Below are positions 22,377-33,310 of a DNA stretch of 64,000 nucleotides, piece by piece. Origin of the DNA: Platerodrilus igneus (lineage: Eukaryota > Arthropoda > Insecta > Coleoptera > Lycidae). Within the stretch, counting starts at the first letter, position 1; the number at the start of each line of letters is the position of its first letter. The stretch spans positions 2,666,001-2,730,000 of the forward strand of contig JARFIW010000831.1 in the NCBI GenBank assembly GCA_036346225.1. The letters are read 5' to 3'. Below the pieces are notes generated by a model. It searched no databases. It was not told the origin of the DNA and saw only the letters and a list, made by a program, of their open reading frames with translations. A program made the position numbers and the translations under genes.

Positions 22377-24584
22377 AGATGTTTTGGGTAAGTCTGAAGG
22401 CGGTTGTTATTTTCTGACAACGGGCTTCATTTGCAAGTTTTTCAAGGCTTGATTCTTGTATGATTTCACCAAGATATTTAAATTGTGATACCCTTTTTAT
22501 TTTCCCATATTTTGTGTCCAAGAATTTAGGAGCTATTTTAAGATTAGTCATGTACTCCGTTTTTTCAAATAAAATTTAAATGCCTACTTTCTCTGCAATC
22601 TCCTTTAGAATCTCAATTTGTTCTTGGGCCATATCCGTGTCTCGAGCTAAAATTGCCAGGTCATCAGCGAAAGCTAAGCAATCGACTTTAATATTTGTTC
22701 TACCTAATTTGATTGGTTGATCGACCTAGTGTTCGCCATTCCTGTATTACTTTATCCAAAACACAGTTGAATAGTAATGGGGAAAGCCCATCTCCCTGCC
22801 TAACTCCTGTTTTTATTTCAAAAGGCTCGGAAAGTTCTCCCATGAACTTTACTTTGGATGTAGTGTTCGTCAGTGTTTCTCTAATTAAAGTTAGTGTGTT
22901 AAGGTCTAAGCCTTGTTCCTTTAAAATTTGGTAGAGGGATTCCCGGTCAATGGAGTCGTATGCTTTTTTAAAATCAACAAATGTGCAGACTATGTTTTTG
23001 TTATAAATTTTTTGATGTCTCAGAATCAATTTCAAGTTAAGTATCTGTTCTGTGCAGGATCTATTGGGTCTGAAACCCGCCTGATATTCACCAATGTGTC
23101 GTTCTAATTGTCGTTGAGCCCGATCGAGTAAGCATAGTGAAAATATCTTATATGGGACTGGAAGTAAGGAGATTCCTCTATATTATTAACATCTGTCCTG
23201 TCTCTCTTTTTATGTAAGGGGTGGATAAGTGCATTTTTCCAGTCATCAGGTATTCTCTCTGATTGCCAAATGTTCTTTATCAGCTCTGTGATTTCCCTTA
23301 GAGTGTTGGGTCCTATGGACTTTAGATGTTCCGCCACAATTCCGTCTTCACCGGATGCTTTGTTGTTTTTTAATCTTTTAATTTGCCTATTGATCTCATC
23401 TTCATTTGGTTCCAATGAGTCTGGATTGGTGAAATGGGTATGATTTGGTATAAATCTATCACATGGTTGGGGGCAGTTAAGAAGTTTCTCAAAATATCTA
23501 GCAAGTTCGTCGCAGTTTTGTTTGTTGCTTAGAGCTAGATTGCCATTTTCTTTCCTGAAACATAAGCTTTGGGGTGGGTAACCGGTTAGGTGTCTTTTGA
23601 ATGTTTTGTAGAAATTTCTTGTCTTGTTTTTTTTGAAAATCTTCCAAGGAAAAAAGTTGATCCTTTTTATATGTCCGTTTAGTCTGTCTTATTAATTTGG
23701 ATGTCTCTCTTCTAGTATTTAAGAATGTGTTATACGTCTTCTCTGTTTTATTTCTGTTCCAGTTCTTAAATGCTTGGAGTCTAGATTTTACTGCTGTTTC
23801 ACAGTCCATGTTCCACCAAGGATGTTTTTGTCTTTTTTGTAGAGAGATTAACTTTTGGGCAGTTTTAACAATTTTGTTTTTCAGTTCATGCCATGTTTTT
23901 GATTTAATTTTATCAAGTTCGGATCCAAAGACTGGTGTTATTTTCTCTATGTCAAATTTTGGGATTAGACATTTTTTTGTAAACATTTTTTGTGGTTTAC
24001 ATTTTAGCTTTATTCTGGTGAGGTAGTGATCTGAATCAATATTGGTCCCTTTACGGATCTGAATGTTTAGGATTTCTTTGTAGTTCGGGTATGATATTGC
24101 AACATGGTCGATTTGAAACTCCCCCAAATATGAGTTGGGAGATCTCCAGGTCTTTTGCTTGGAAGGTGTTTTTTTTTTAAAATGAGTTGACATGATCTTA
24201 AGGTTAAATGTTTTGCATATTCCAACAAGTCTTTGGCCATTCCTGTTTGTCCACTTATGAGCAGGATATTTTCCGATTGTTTTCCTAAATTTCCTTTCTT
24301 TTCCCAGCTGTGCATTAAAGTCGCCCATTAAGATTTTTACATGGTTTTGAGGGATTTTAGACAGAGTATTTTCTAAGGTTTCCCATGCTTTAATAACTTT
24401 TTTCCGGATTTGACTTATTTTCTTCGTTTATCGGCATGTGGGCATTAATTAGAGTGTATGATTTGTTTGCACATTTAAGGGATATGGTCATTAATCTATT
24501 GTTAACTGGATTGACACTTGTAACTGACTTCAAGATCTTCTTAGAGATTGCGAAAGTCACTCCTAAATGGGGTGTGTTATTCAT
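22377..24584 (-). pseudogene. LINE-C endonuclease-reverse transcriptase, N-terminal and central part
   Basis: The endonuclease begins partial (TPHLGVTFAISKK), then has LINAHMPI, MGDFNAQLGKERK, GEFQIDHVAISYPNY and DSDHYLTRIKLK. The RT follows with NNKASGEDGIVAEHLK, PDDWKNALIHPLHKK, CTFVDFKKAYDSIDRE (motif A), GVRQGDGLSPLLFNCVLDK, and LAFADDLAILARDTD read through a shift near 22,690. It is broken in at least three places. The order and motifs fit the same broad RTE-like group as LINE-B, but the sequence is clearly a different family. Confidence 0.85.
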
Positions 24585-24609
24585 GATTCTTTTGTTAGTT
24601 TGGCTTTAT

Positions 24610-26580
24610 TAAATTTTTTATTTTGAGTAAATTATACAAAGAATTATGTAATATTCAACATACTGTCGCTAATATTGTTCCAAATCACATATTCAACGAA
24701 TATAGTCGCAGACAAGGAATTTTATATAATAAAAAATTTCATAAAGTCAAACTTGTCGACCTGAAAAAGTTTGACAAGCTTTCAGATTTAAACAAGATTA
24801 AATTCCTTCGAACTACAAATTGGTTTAAAAATATTAGCACAGTAGATACACCAAGTCACATACAAACAATTCTTGCATTAGGTACAAAATTTAGTATACA
24901 ACCTTCAATTAATAACACCATCCTCATAAAATTAATAGCTGATTTAGAAAACATAGTTTTAGATAGTAAAGAAGAAGATAGAGACCTAAAACGAACTTAT
25001 ATAACTAAAATTTTAATAAATTTTTATCATCAAAATTGAAAAAGAAAATCAAAATTCTTATACGACTATTATCAATGCAAAAAATTTCTGAAAGAATATG
25101 AAGATTTATTAATAATTAATGCTGACAAAGGCAACGTCACCGTTGCTGCATCTAAAACTAGTTATTAAAAAAAATGTCAGATTTACTGAAAGATAATACA
25201 ATATACAAAGAAATTAAAACAGATCCAACAACAAAACTTCAAAAACAAACACTAGACCTTATAAAACAGTTAAGAAATAAAAAAATGATTAGCGATTTAG
25301 AAGTGAAATCATTTAACAATTATAGCAGCACAATTCCTAAACTTTATGGTCTACCTAAAATACATAAAGCCGATTTTCCATACGTACCATCGTTGCCACA
25401 AATAACGCTGCCACTGAAAAACTTTCTAAATTCATTTCTGAAATTCTAACAAAATCCATCCGTAAAACCGCTTTTAATATAAAAGATTCCTTTGAATTTT
25501 CTGAACAAATAAATAATTTTCGTTTACCACAAAATTACGTATTAATCAGTTTAGACGTCGTTTCCCTTTTCACAAAAATATCTAAAAATTTAGCTACGAA
25601 TAACAACTGTTATTTTCGTTTGACAATAAATTTTATCTACAAACTTTTGGATGTCCAATGGGATCAAATCTCAGTCCCATTACTGCACAAATAGTTATGG
25701 ACGAACTATCGAATTCTGTTATTCCGCAACTTCCGTTTAATCTTCCATTTATTAAAAAATTTGTTGATGATCTAGTGACAGCTATTCCAGAAGATAAAAT
25801 AGATGAAACTCTTAACATTTTTAATAAATACAATAGCCACATTCAATTTACAGTCGAAACAGAATCAAATAACTCAATACCATTCCTAGACACGCTATTG
25901 ATTAGAAAGGATAACGGTGAAATCACCTTAGATTGGTATCAAAAACCTACACATTCAAACAGATATTTAAACTATTATTCCTATCATACATTTAAAACAG
26001 AGCTAAATTTTATTTTAGGATTAAAAGATCGAATTTTAAAGATATCCCACCCCTCTTCATAAAAAAACTTTCAAATATTCTAAAAACAACAACTATCCTA
26101 TAGACCTTATCACAAAATTATTATATAACTCAAAAAAGTACGTTAATACAAACAATAACGATGGTAATATAGATAGCAATAACACAACTAACGGAAATAA
26201 CAAAACTTTACAACTACACAAAACACTACCAAACATAGATGACCACCTAACTCATAAATTAACTCAAGTATTTAAAAATTACAATTTCAAATACGCTAAA
26301 AAGAATATTTTAACATTAGAAACTATTTTTTCAAAATTTAAAGATAAAACACTGGATTTGTTTCAAAAAAACATTGTATATCAAATTAATTGTATAGATT
26401 GTGGTGACCCCTATATTGGACAAACGTTACAATTTTTTAAACAACGCATAACCCAACACAAAAGTGACATTAGAATCAAACCAAATTCGTGTGCTTTATC
26501 AAGTCACTCATTCAATTTAGATCACAAAATTGATTTTGAACATCCTATAATTTTAGAACTAGAAAAAGAGACGTAACCTA
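24610..26580 (+). mobile_element. Penelope-like element PLE-1
   Basis: The element encodes a Penelope reverse transcriptase followed by a GIY-YIG endonuclease in plus orientation. It starts a few bases from the truncated 5' end of LINE-C on the other strand. No terminal repeats could be delimited; 26,581-27,130 may be its 3' part. Confidence 0.85.
24623..26576 (+). pseudogene. PLE-1 reverse transcriptase plus GIY-YIG endonuclease, interrupted
   Basis: Penelope RT blocks in order: NWFKNISTVDTPSHIQTILA, a LLIINADKGNVTVA block, STIPKLYGLPKIHKADFP, VLISLDVVSLFTKI (motif A), GCPMGSNLSPITAQIVMDEL, KFVDDLVTAIPEDK (catalytic VDD) and NSIPFLDTLL. After a low-complexity linker, the GIY-YIG domain shows VYQINCIDCGDPYIGQT and a QHKSD helix (26,358-26,576). 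Penelope RT is related to telomerase RT, and the endonuclease nicks the target. Stops and shifts occur near 25,036, 25,145, 25,448 and 26,060, so the copy is dead or poorly sequenced. Confidence 0.88.
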
Positions 26581-27134
26581 TACCTAATGCAATAATTGAT
26601 ATTGAAGTGATTAACATTTCACATCATATATACACATCACATACATACACATATACACATACACACATGTATTAACAAACAAACAGATTTAAAATACATA
26701 ATCAAAAATATGCATAGACACTCATATAAATATAACATGTACATGTATTCACGCTAATACATACACACACGTGCACACATAGGCATCCACTATTTAAAAC
26801 TTTAAATAATAAAAAAGTGAAACTGAAAGGTTTCAAAATTTGACATTTTTATATTGATACAAGTTATACAATTTTTATACAACAATTTGAAGCAAACATC
26901 ATTTTAAAAAGATTTTTCGATTTAATTTCTATGTTAATTTAATATATATCCTCACCTTGTAAGTTAATAGCAATTCATGTATATGTTAGCCTAGTTAATT
27001 GTATTTTAGAAAGCCTGTGATCAAGAATTTGAATTAAATTTGAAAATTTAGGCCTTAAAAAAGAGTATACTTTCCTCCAGCTGACCTCAAACCCATTAAT
27101 AATATATCGTATTTGTGCAAGGTCATTATTTTCA

Positions 27135-27137
<3 letters not shown>
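26581..27137. other. CA/TA-rich low-complexity DNA after PLE-1
   Basis: 26,600-26,790 is rich in ACACAT and ATACAC steps. I see no gene. It may include the 3' non-coding part of PLE-1. Confidence 0.4.
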
Positions 27138-27183
<46 letters not shown>

Positions 27184-27211
27184 TATATATATATATATAT
27201 ATATATATATT
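27138..27211. repeat. (TA)n microsatellite
   Basis: About 73 bp of TA repeats with one interrupting G at 27,182. It is followed directly by TTGCTGTGATAC, the complement of CACAGCAA. Confidence 0.95.
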
Positions 27212-27450
27212 GCTGTGATACATGGGTAACATCCTCGTTGGAGTAAAAAAACCTTCGAGCACCAACGTTGGGCGTCAAGAATTGCTGTGAAATGTTCCTT
27301 TGTTCACTGGAACTGGTACTTTCTGCTGATCATTCGAGCCCCACAGATTGGGCGTCAAGAATATGCTGTGAAACCTACAAAAAGCCTCACCAGAGTAAAA
27401 AAAAATATACGAGCCTCTCGAATTTGGCACCAAAATTTGCTGTGATTCTC
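27212..27450 (-). repeat. Tandem PBS-like units of an LTR element
   Basis: On the minus strand three diverged units each run CACAGCA, a short spacer, then a T(G)RCGCCCAA-type site and GGxGCTCGA. Examples are TTGACGCCCAACGTTGGTGC (about 27,258-27,283) and TTGACGCCCAATCTGTGGGG (27,336-27,359); the third, TTGGTGCCAAATTCGAGAGG, is more diverged (27,408-27,436). All resemble the complement of the tRNA-Lys 3' end. A further CACAGCAA adjoins the (TA)n array. Confidence 0.6.
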
Positions 27451-28136
27451 GCCCTGTTGAATCTCTTCTGATAATCGCCTCTTTACTCTTTCTGCCTCGG
27501 CTGCTCACATAGTTAAAACTTTCATCCTCATTCATAAAAAAAAACAAACACATTCCTACCACAAACATCAACGTTAACTCTATTTACATCAATATTCATA
27601 ATACATTAAAATTTCAAAATTAAATTTCAGCATAAATATCAGTATCATAAAATTTCAAGTTTAAATTTGTCTTCATTTTAATTTGCATCCCGAATTAAAG
27701 TCCTTGTAGGATGCATACTAATGTAGTTAACAATATGTGCAGACCTAAGTCTGAATAAAAGGGAGCATCTCCCACCCCTTTACGTTAATTAAACAGGTTA
27801 GTCTAATTGAGCTCAAAGACAGACCCCAAATTTTCATCATAATCAAAACATAAACTGCTAAATACTCCTTTCTACTTAAACAAGAAAATTTTACCTTAAA
27901 ATTAAAAATTTGTTGTTTATACAAATTCACAACTGTTCATTTTTTTATCAAACAAATTATAAAGATATTCAACACACACCAAAACATCTAAGCTCGAACA
28001 AAATTGTATAATTTACCTGAAGGTTACTGCACTCGTGACTTCAATGTACATCGTCCTTTGTTAATCACACCATTCCAACTGGGTAATGTTTACGTCCTCG
28101 GATTACTGGTCGCCTTTAAAAAATTTTTCTTAATCT
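27451..28136. other. Unassigned AT-rich DNA
   Basis: There is no gene I can support. If the PBS-like units belong to a minus-oriented LTR element, its LTR would lie here, cut off by the palindrome. Confidence 0.35.
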
Positions 28137-28574
28137 TCTTTGGGTATTGAACCACTCATAGTTTTTAAAATTATCTTTATTAACGTTTTGATCCATAACC
28201 TAGGATCGTTTTCAAAATAATAAAACTTCAAGATTGACATTTATGACACAAATTGAAGGTGACTTTGATTTATTGATGTTTGAAATATTTGGTTTGAGTA
28301 CACTAAGCAAAATTTTAAAATTTAAATGAATAATTGCCTTCAATTTGTTCTCTGGGACCACTTTTTAGGTATCACTTAACGTGAAATCAGCTGATTAATT
28401 TTATTGTAAAAATTCAATAACTTGGGAATTGGAAAACATTTTTAACATGTTTCTATTTATACAATTTAGAGGATGGTTATTAAAAGTGTGCAATGCATTA
28501 TTAAAGGCTTAAGTAGTCGTTTTTATATTTATTTTGAAGGAAAATTATTATGATTTAGGCTACCTCTTTGGTAG

Positions 28575-28790
28575 ATTTTAACATGGTTCTGAGGTAACCT
28601 TATGGTGGGTTTACACTTGTCAGATACCAATGTTGTTCTAAGAAGGTTGTATATGGATCTGAGGCGACCCTATGGCGGGTTTACACTTGTCAGATACCAA
28701 TACTGTTTAAGGAGATTGTATATGGTTGTGAGGTAACCTTATTGCGGGTTTACACTTGTCAGATACCAATGCTGTTTTACAGGGGTTGTT
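28575..28790 (+). repeat. 70-bp minisatellite, three units (left arm)
   Basis: TTACACTTGTCAGATACCAA recurs at 28,611, 28,681 and 28,750, spacing 70 and 69. Each unit also has GAGGTAACC-like and TATGG.GGGT phrases. Confidence 0.9.
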
Positions 28791-28813
28791 AATATGCTTC
28801 ATCATCATCTTTC

Positions 28814-28902
28814 TAATTAGAAAACAATAGAAGGGAAGCTAGCTCAGAATATAAATAAGTGCAGGTACGTGTCCAACCAGTTTTGAGATGAAGATCCAAT
28901 GA
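28814..28902 (+). mobile_element. LINE-B 3'-terminal fragment in the palindrome loop
   Basis: GCTAGCTCAGAATATAAATA and GTACGTGTCCAACCAG match the LINE-B 3' terminus at 12,750-12,810 (opposite strand there). The fragment ends in GATGATGATG, the family's tail, and that tail is mirrored in the left arm as CATCATCATC. Confidence 0.8.
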
Positions 28903-28924
28903 AGATGATGATGAAGCATATTAC

Positions 28925-29125
28925 AACCCCTGTAAAACAGCATTGGTATCTGACAAGTGTAAACCCGCATATACCTCACAACCATATACAATCTCCGTTA
29001 AACAGTATTGGTATCTGACAAGTGTAAACCCGCCATAGGGTCGCCTCAGATCCATATACAACCTTCTTAGAACAACATTGGTATCTGACAAGTGTAAACC
29101 CACCATAAGGTTACCTCAGAACCAT
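28925..29125 (-). repeat. 70-bp minisatellite, three units (right arm)
   Basis: This is the inverted counterpart of 28,575-28,790; TTGGTATCTGACAAGTGTAA recurs three times. Confidence 0.9.
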
Positions 29126-29558
29126 GTTAAAATCTACCAAAGAGGTAGCCTAAATCATAATAATTTTCCCTTCAAAATAAATATAAAAACGACTACTTAA
29201 GCCTTTTAATAATGCAATTGCACACTTCTTTAATAACCATCCTCTAAATTGTATAAATAGAAACATGTTAAAAATGTTTTCCAATTCCCAAGTTATTGAA
29301 TTTACAATAAAATTAATCAGCTGATTTCACTGCACCTAAAAAGTGGTCCGTTCAGGAACCAAATTGAAGGCAATTATTCATTTAAATTTTAAAATTTTGT
29401 AGGATAAACCAAATATTTCAAACATCAATAATCAAAGTCACAATTTGTGTCATAAATGTCAAACTTGAAGTTTTATTAGTTTTAACGATCCGTTGGATCA
29501 AGTTAATAAAGATAATTTTAAAACTATGAGTGGTTCAATACCCAAAGAAGATTAAGAA

Positions 29559-31088
29559 GAATACTAAACAAACCACAACAAACATACAGGAGTATTTAAA
29601 AATTTTCTACACCACCATTCATCTAAAATTGTTTCAGGGCTTTTCAGGAACTCATCTATGTATATCTGAATCTTGTTTTGTGGATCCAATCACGTTTACT
29701 AATAATACTTGATTACTCACTCCAAAATTAGCAAAGCAATCCATAATTCGTTCACGCTATACAAAGCGGCATACTTCAATGTATTTATTTATCGCTACTT
29801 ATCTATCTTTCTAAGTGCACAATGCATACTAACTTGGGTTCTGCTTGAAGTATGGTATAACAGCAACAAATAAAGAGCAAACTGTTTTAAAGTATTCAAT
29901 AAAATCTAAGAACCAAACTGTTTAAAGTATTGAATAAAAATCGAAAATCTAAGAGAGCAAAACTCCTATAAACACGGGTTTATATAATAGCCCGCTTGCA
30001 CGTCGGATTTGTCCTACAACGGACAATTTCCAGAATTTCGCATTCTATGTTCCCTTCGACAGTCCGGCACAGTGATTCCACAAAATTTGCACACGTACAA
30101 GTTGAAAATCTAAGAAATATTCACACAACACGCAACGCGTCTGCCAACTAATTAATTTTATACAGCAATCGTTACGTTTACACCTCTCATATCTGCATCT
30201 TATTTTCACGAATCGTAAACCTCGTGACGTTGCTCAAATCCCGCCTTTTATTATTCGTGTCTCTGCTTGACGCGTTTTTCCATCCCTTTCTACCTTGGTC
30301 TGAGTGGTACAAATCGATATTCTTTATTATCGGTTATTTGAATCCACTTGTATTCGCGACGTGACTTACTCGAGTTAAGTAACCCCTCAACTAGCCTTCT
30401 CGTTAATATAAGCTACGATTTATCCGACCGTTTGCAATATACGTAGAATTTTCATGTTTATCTATTCAAATTTATTAGAACTTTGACATTTAAAAGTTTG
30501 CAGGTGTGCGCTTCTAATAAATGTTTTAAATATAATTCTCTGAGCTTTGTTTTCATGGTATTTTAACCAAACTTGGATTTTCACAGGCTTTTGTGCTTAT
30601 TATATATTACAAAAGGTTCAATTAACTCCAATTAAAATAATAATGGATGGCATTGACTTCTACCCTTTAGTTTTTAGCGAATACTAATTAAATATTAATT
30701 ATTATTTGTTTAATACTCGTTACTTAAAAATTGAATTAATTAATATAAATTTTGCACGTAATTTGTATTTGTTTTAGTACTTGGAACAATTAAATTACAT
30801 ACAAGTTGAGCATTTTAATTCTGCTTCTTTTTATAGAAAGCGTCTAGTGAATAATTTAAATCCCTTATTTTTAATGAAACGAATAAATTTTTATGCTCCA
30901 CGGTTTTAATAACGCGTATTGTATTATCTAATAAAATTCTATACAAACCCTACATTCTAATTGAATGATTTAAATCTTCACAGTAGGCCTTTAATTACGC
31001 GTACTTTTTCCCAAAGCTTCCTTATACACGGTGATTAAAATTATTTGATGTCGTTAATTAATTTTCTACCCTGGTCTAAATTTGAGTA
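29559..31088. other. Unassigned AT-rich DNA
   Basis: There is no recognisable gene. A ~39-bp phrase (AAACTGTTTTAAAGTATTCA) is tandemly duplicated with changes at 29,880-29,945. GC is slightly higher around 30,000-30,380. Confidence 0.4.

Positions 31089-31116
<28 letters not shown>
31089..31116. repeat. (TA)n microsatellite
   Basis: Followed by TTATTGTGTAAGGGAGGGG, which resembles in inverted orientation CCCCTTATCACAGCAA before the array at 35,085. Confidence 0.9.
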
Positions 31117-31122
<6 letters not shown>

Positions 31123-32833
31123 GTAAGGGAGGGGTTATAAGGTTTCTAAAGGTATATTTGTATTAATAGGGTGTATGCCGATAGGGTCAATATTTCAGAT
31201 TTACTAATTTAAAAACTATAAATTTTGCTATACTTTACATACGTTAAAGTATGTACCATTTCAGATTGAAACTTATATGCCAAAAGGTAGTAACATGACT
31301 TTATGACGTTGATATAATGCACGGTACTTGAGGTTTTATTCTGAGTTGATATTTCATGAGCCAGTTGAGAGTACATTTGCCGTCGGAAAGCCGGACACAT
31401 TTATGGATATCTGCAATATAACAAAGCGTCCAGGTCGTGTATGAATTATTTGGCTTTTCCTTTTATAGAATCAAACTTTTAGACGAATTGTAAATCAAAA
31501 TTTAAAGTGAATCAAAATGTAAAAGGTTATTGGAGTTTAGTGAAGTGTTTTGGACCAATGGTAGAAATTTAAAATTATTATAAAGACTATAGCGAAGGTA
31601 TGTTGGACACTGAAAGATAGGAGATTTGTTATTGGATGTTATATATGTAAAAATGTTATTGTAGTAAGCTAAGTTTGTTTATTTAATAACCAAGCAATAT
31701 AAATAAGGGACTTTTTTAAAATTTGTTCAGATACAGACCTATTTATGAAACCTGCGTTAAAATTGTAAAATAGTTTTGAAATAAAAGTTTATTTGTGTAT
31801 TCATCGAGTATTATTGAATTCAAGTATAAAAGAGTTTATAAAAGTGTTTAAAAGTGAAAAGGAAAGTCAGCGTGTATGTAAAGAAGATTGTGGAAGTGGT
31901 TATTGGTGCAAAGGAGAAAGCGGACGGATATTATTTGAGAAGATTAGTGTTGGTTTTGGGATAGATTTGGGTATACGGCAGCAGGATATTGGAGTGGTTA
32001 AAGAAGGCATCGACGACGTAAAGAATTTTGGATTGATTTGAGAAGATATAACGGCAGAAAGGACATCGTATGGATAATTGGTATAGCAGGATTAGGAGTG
32101 ATTTGTATTAAGACAGCGAGATTGATTTGGTTGTGCGAAGAGAGAATTAAGCGGGATACGGAGCAGAGGAACAGGAGATAGGAATACGGCGAGGAAGAAT
32201 TGACGCAGGGAAAGTAGATAAAGGTTTTTACTAAATTCTAAATTGGGGTAACATTATTTCAGGTTTGGGGCATCAAAATTGTTTTATAAAACACCTGGAG
32301 GCAGTGCGCAAGAGGACAATTTTGGAGAATCTTGTGTAAAAGTGCGTACGGCGATTCCGAACTTGAGCCAGCAGTCAAAGGAAGGCCTTCAGCGCGGTAT
32401 ATTTCTGGTAAGTACCGTGAATATATTAGAACGTCAGAAATTAAAGTCATAAAAGTTACATAAATTAATTTGACCTCAGGCATCGTTGATCTATTAAGAT
32501 TTGGCATATCAAAATAAATTTAGTACATTTCAAAAGTGGTAAAACAAACGAGGGTGCAGTTTGGTTGGGTATTGCACATCTACTCACGATTGAACCCACG
32601 GTGAGTAGGTGAGAAAACCCTGAGATTAAAGTTTCAAATAGTCGAGGCATATAAAATATAGTAATTAGTAAAAGAAAAACCAACCAAACGTTTGCTAAAG
32701 CACCTCGATTTGAAATCATTGTGATGACGACAAAAGTCGTGTAATAAAATCTTGTTTAAAGGAGGAGTAATTATATTATATAAAAAGTTAAAAATAGTAG
32801 AGACAAAAAAACATAGTAATTATAAATTCAAGA
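31117..32833. other. Unassigned DNA with one open frame
   Basis: A plus-strand frame of 82 residues (31,793-32,041) is Lys/Glu/Gly-rich and has no recognised motif. A GC-richer patch at 32,260-32,420 ends in a donor-like TCTGGTAAGTACC. Nothing here can be assigned. Confidence 0.35.
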
Positions 32834-33105
32834 ATATATATATATATATTATAGTGAATAAGATGAAATAATACTTAGACTTTTATGCAAAGCCCAAATG
32901 ATCATTTCAAATCGAGCTAGTAATTGAAAGATGGAAAATATAAGGTCTTGGACAGAACTTGAACCTGTATCCTGGATTTGCCGGAACCATGCGTTTACCA
33001 ATTACGCCACCGAGACCGATGACACAATTGGGAAATTTACAAATTTAAATCGTGTACACAACTATACATAAACCTAACTTTCAATTACGTTTGGCATTTT
33101 TGTCA
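32834..33105 (-). mobile_element. SINE-2 copy 1, tRNA-derived, with leader
   Basis: On the minus strand, a leader (AAAAATGCCAAACGTAATTG) is followed by box A TGGCGTAATTGG (32,999-33,010) and an imperfect box B GGTTCAAGTTC (32,955-32,965). The body follows (CTTTCAATTACTAGCTCGA, TGATCATTTGGGCTTTGCAT) and a short (TA)n tail at 32,834-32,849. Sequence shared with the copies at 33.1, 44.9 and 45.3 kb defines the family. Confidence 0.75.
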
Positions 33106-33197
33106 ATCGTTTATTTGCATAAAAGTCTAAGTTATTATTTCATCTTATTCACTGTAGTACTATAGTATTTATCAACTTACCTTGTGTAATTAACTAA

Positions 33198-33200
<3 letters not shown>
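33106..33200 (+). mobile_element. SINE-2 copy 2, 3' half
   Basis: It starts within the body (TGCATAAAAGTCTAAGTTA) and runs to TTAACTAACTAA followed by a (TA)n tail. It lies head to head with copy 1, forming an inverted pair. Confidence 0.75.
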
Positions 33201-33249
<49 letters not shown>

Positions 33250-33310
33250 TATGCTTAAACTGAAATTGTAATTATCGTTCTCCGACGTTGGGCTGTCTTA
33301 TTAATATTGC
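33199..33310. repeat. (TA)n array joined to a PBS-like unit
   Basis: After 33,199-33,245 (TA)n comes TTTTGCTATGC and then TCCGACGTTGGGCTGTC (33,282-33,298). On the minus strand this reads CAGCCCAACGT, and further in comes TATAGCAATAT. The arrangement parallels 27,138-27,285, though the match to tRNA-Lys is weaker. Confidence 0.5.

Larger units (their letters stand above)
19915..24595 (-). mobile_element. LINE-C, RTE-like non-LTR retrotransposon split by an LTR-like insertion
   Basis: The RT frame at 22,377 and below (AFRLTQNI) continues exactly at 20,559 (IYNKKSISKY) once the 20,560-22,376 insertion and one AGAT are removed. The 3' end has a TATAATATAATAATA tail (19,917-19,940). The 5' end is truncated in the endonuclease near 24,590, where a Penelope-like element starts on the other strand. 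Confidence 0.85.
28137..29558. repeat. 1.4-kb palindrome built from Penelope-like 3' ends
   Basis: The arms 28,137-28,813 and 28,903-29,558 are inverted copies with small differences. The outer ~370 bp of each arm match the 3' part of PLE-2 (56,604-56,990): ATAAATAGAAACATGTTAAA, AATTGAAGGCAAT, AACTATGAGTGG. The outer ends face outward, so two Penelope 3' ends lie head to head. Each arm has a 70-bp tandem repeat nearer the centre. Confidence 0.88.

Noticed and set aside
23697..24026. Plus-strand frame of 109 residues rich in F and L
   Set aside because: It lies antisense to the LINE-C endonuclease-linker, which has recognisable motifs.
27138..27211. Possible CRISPR-like or replication-origin array
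   Set aside because: It is a plain TA microsatellite in an animal genome; there are no spacers.
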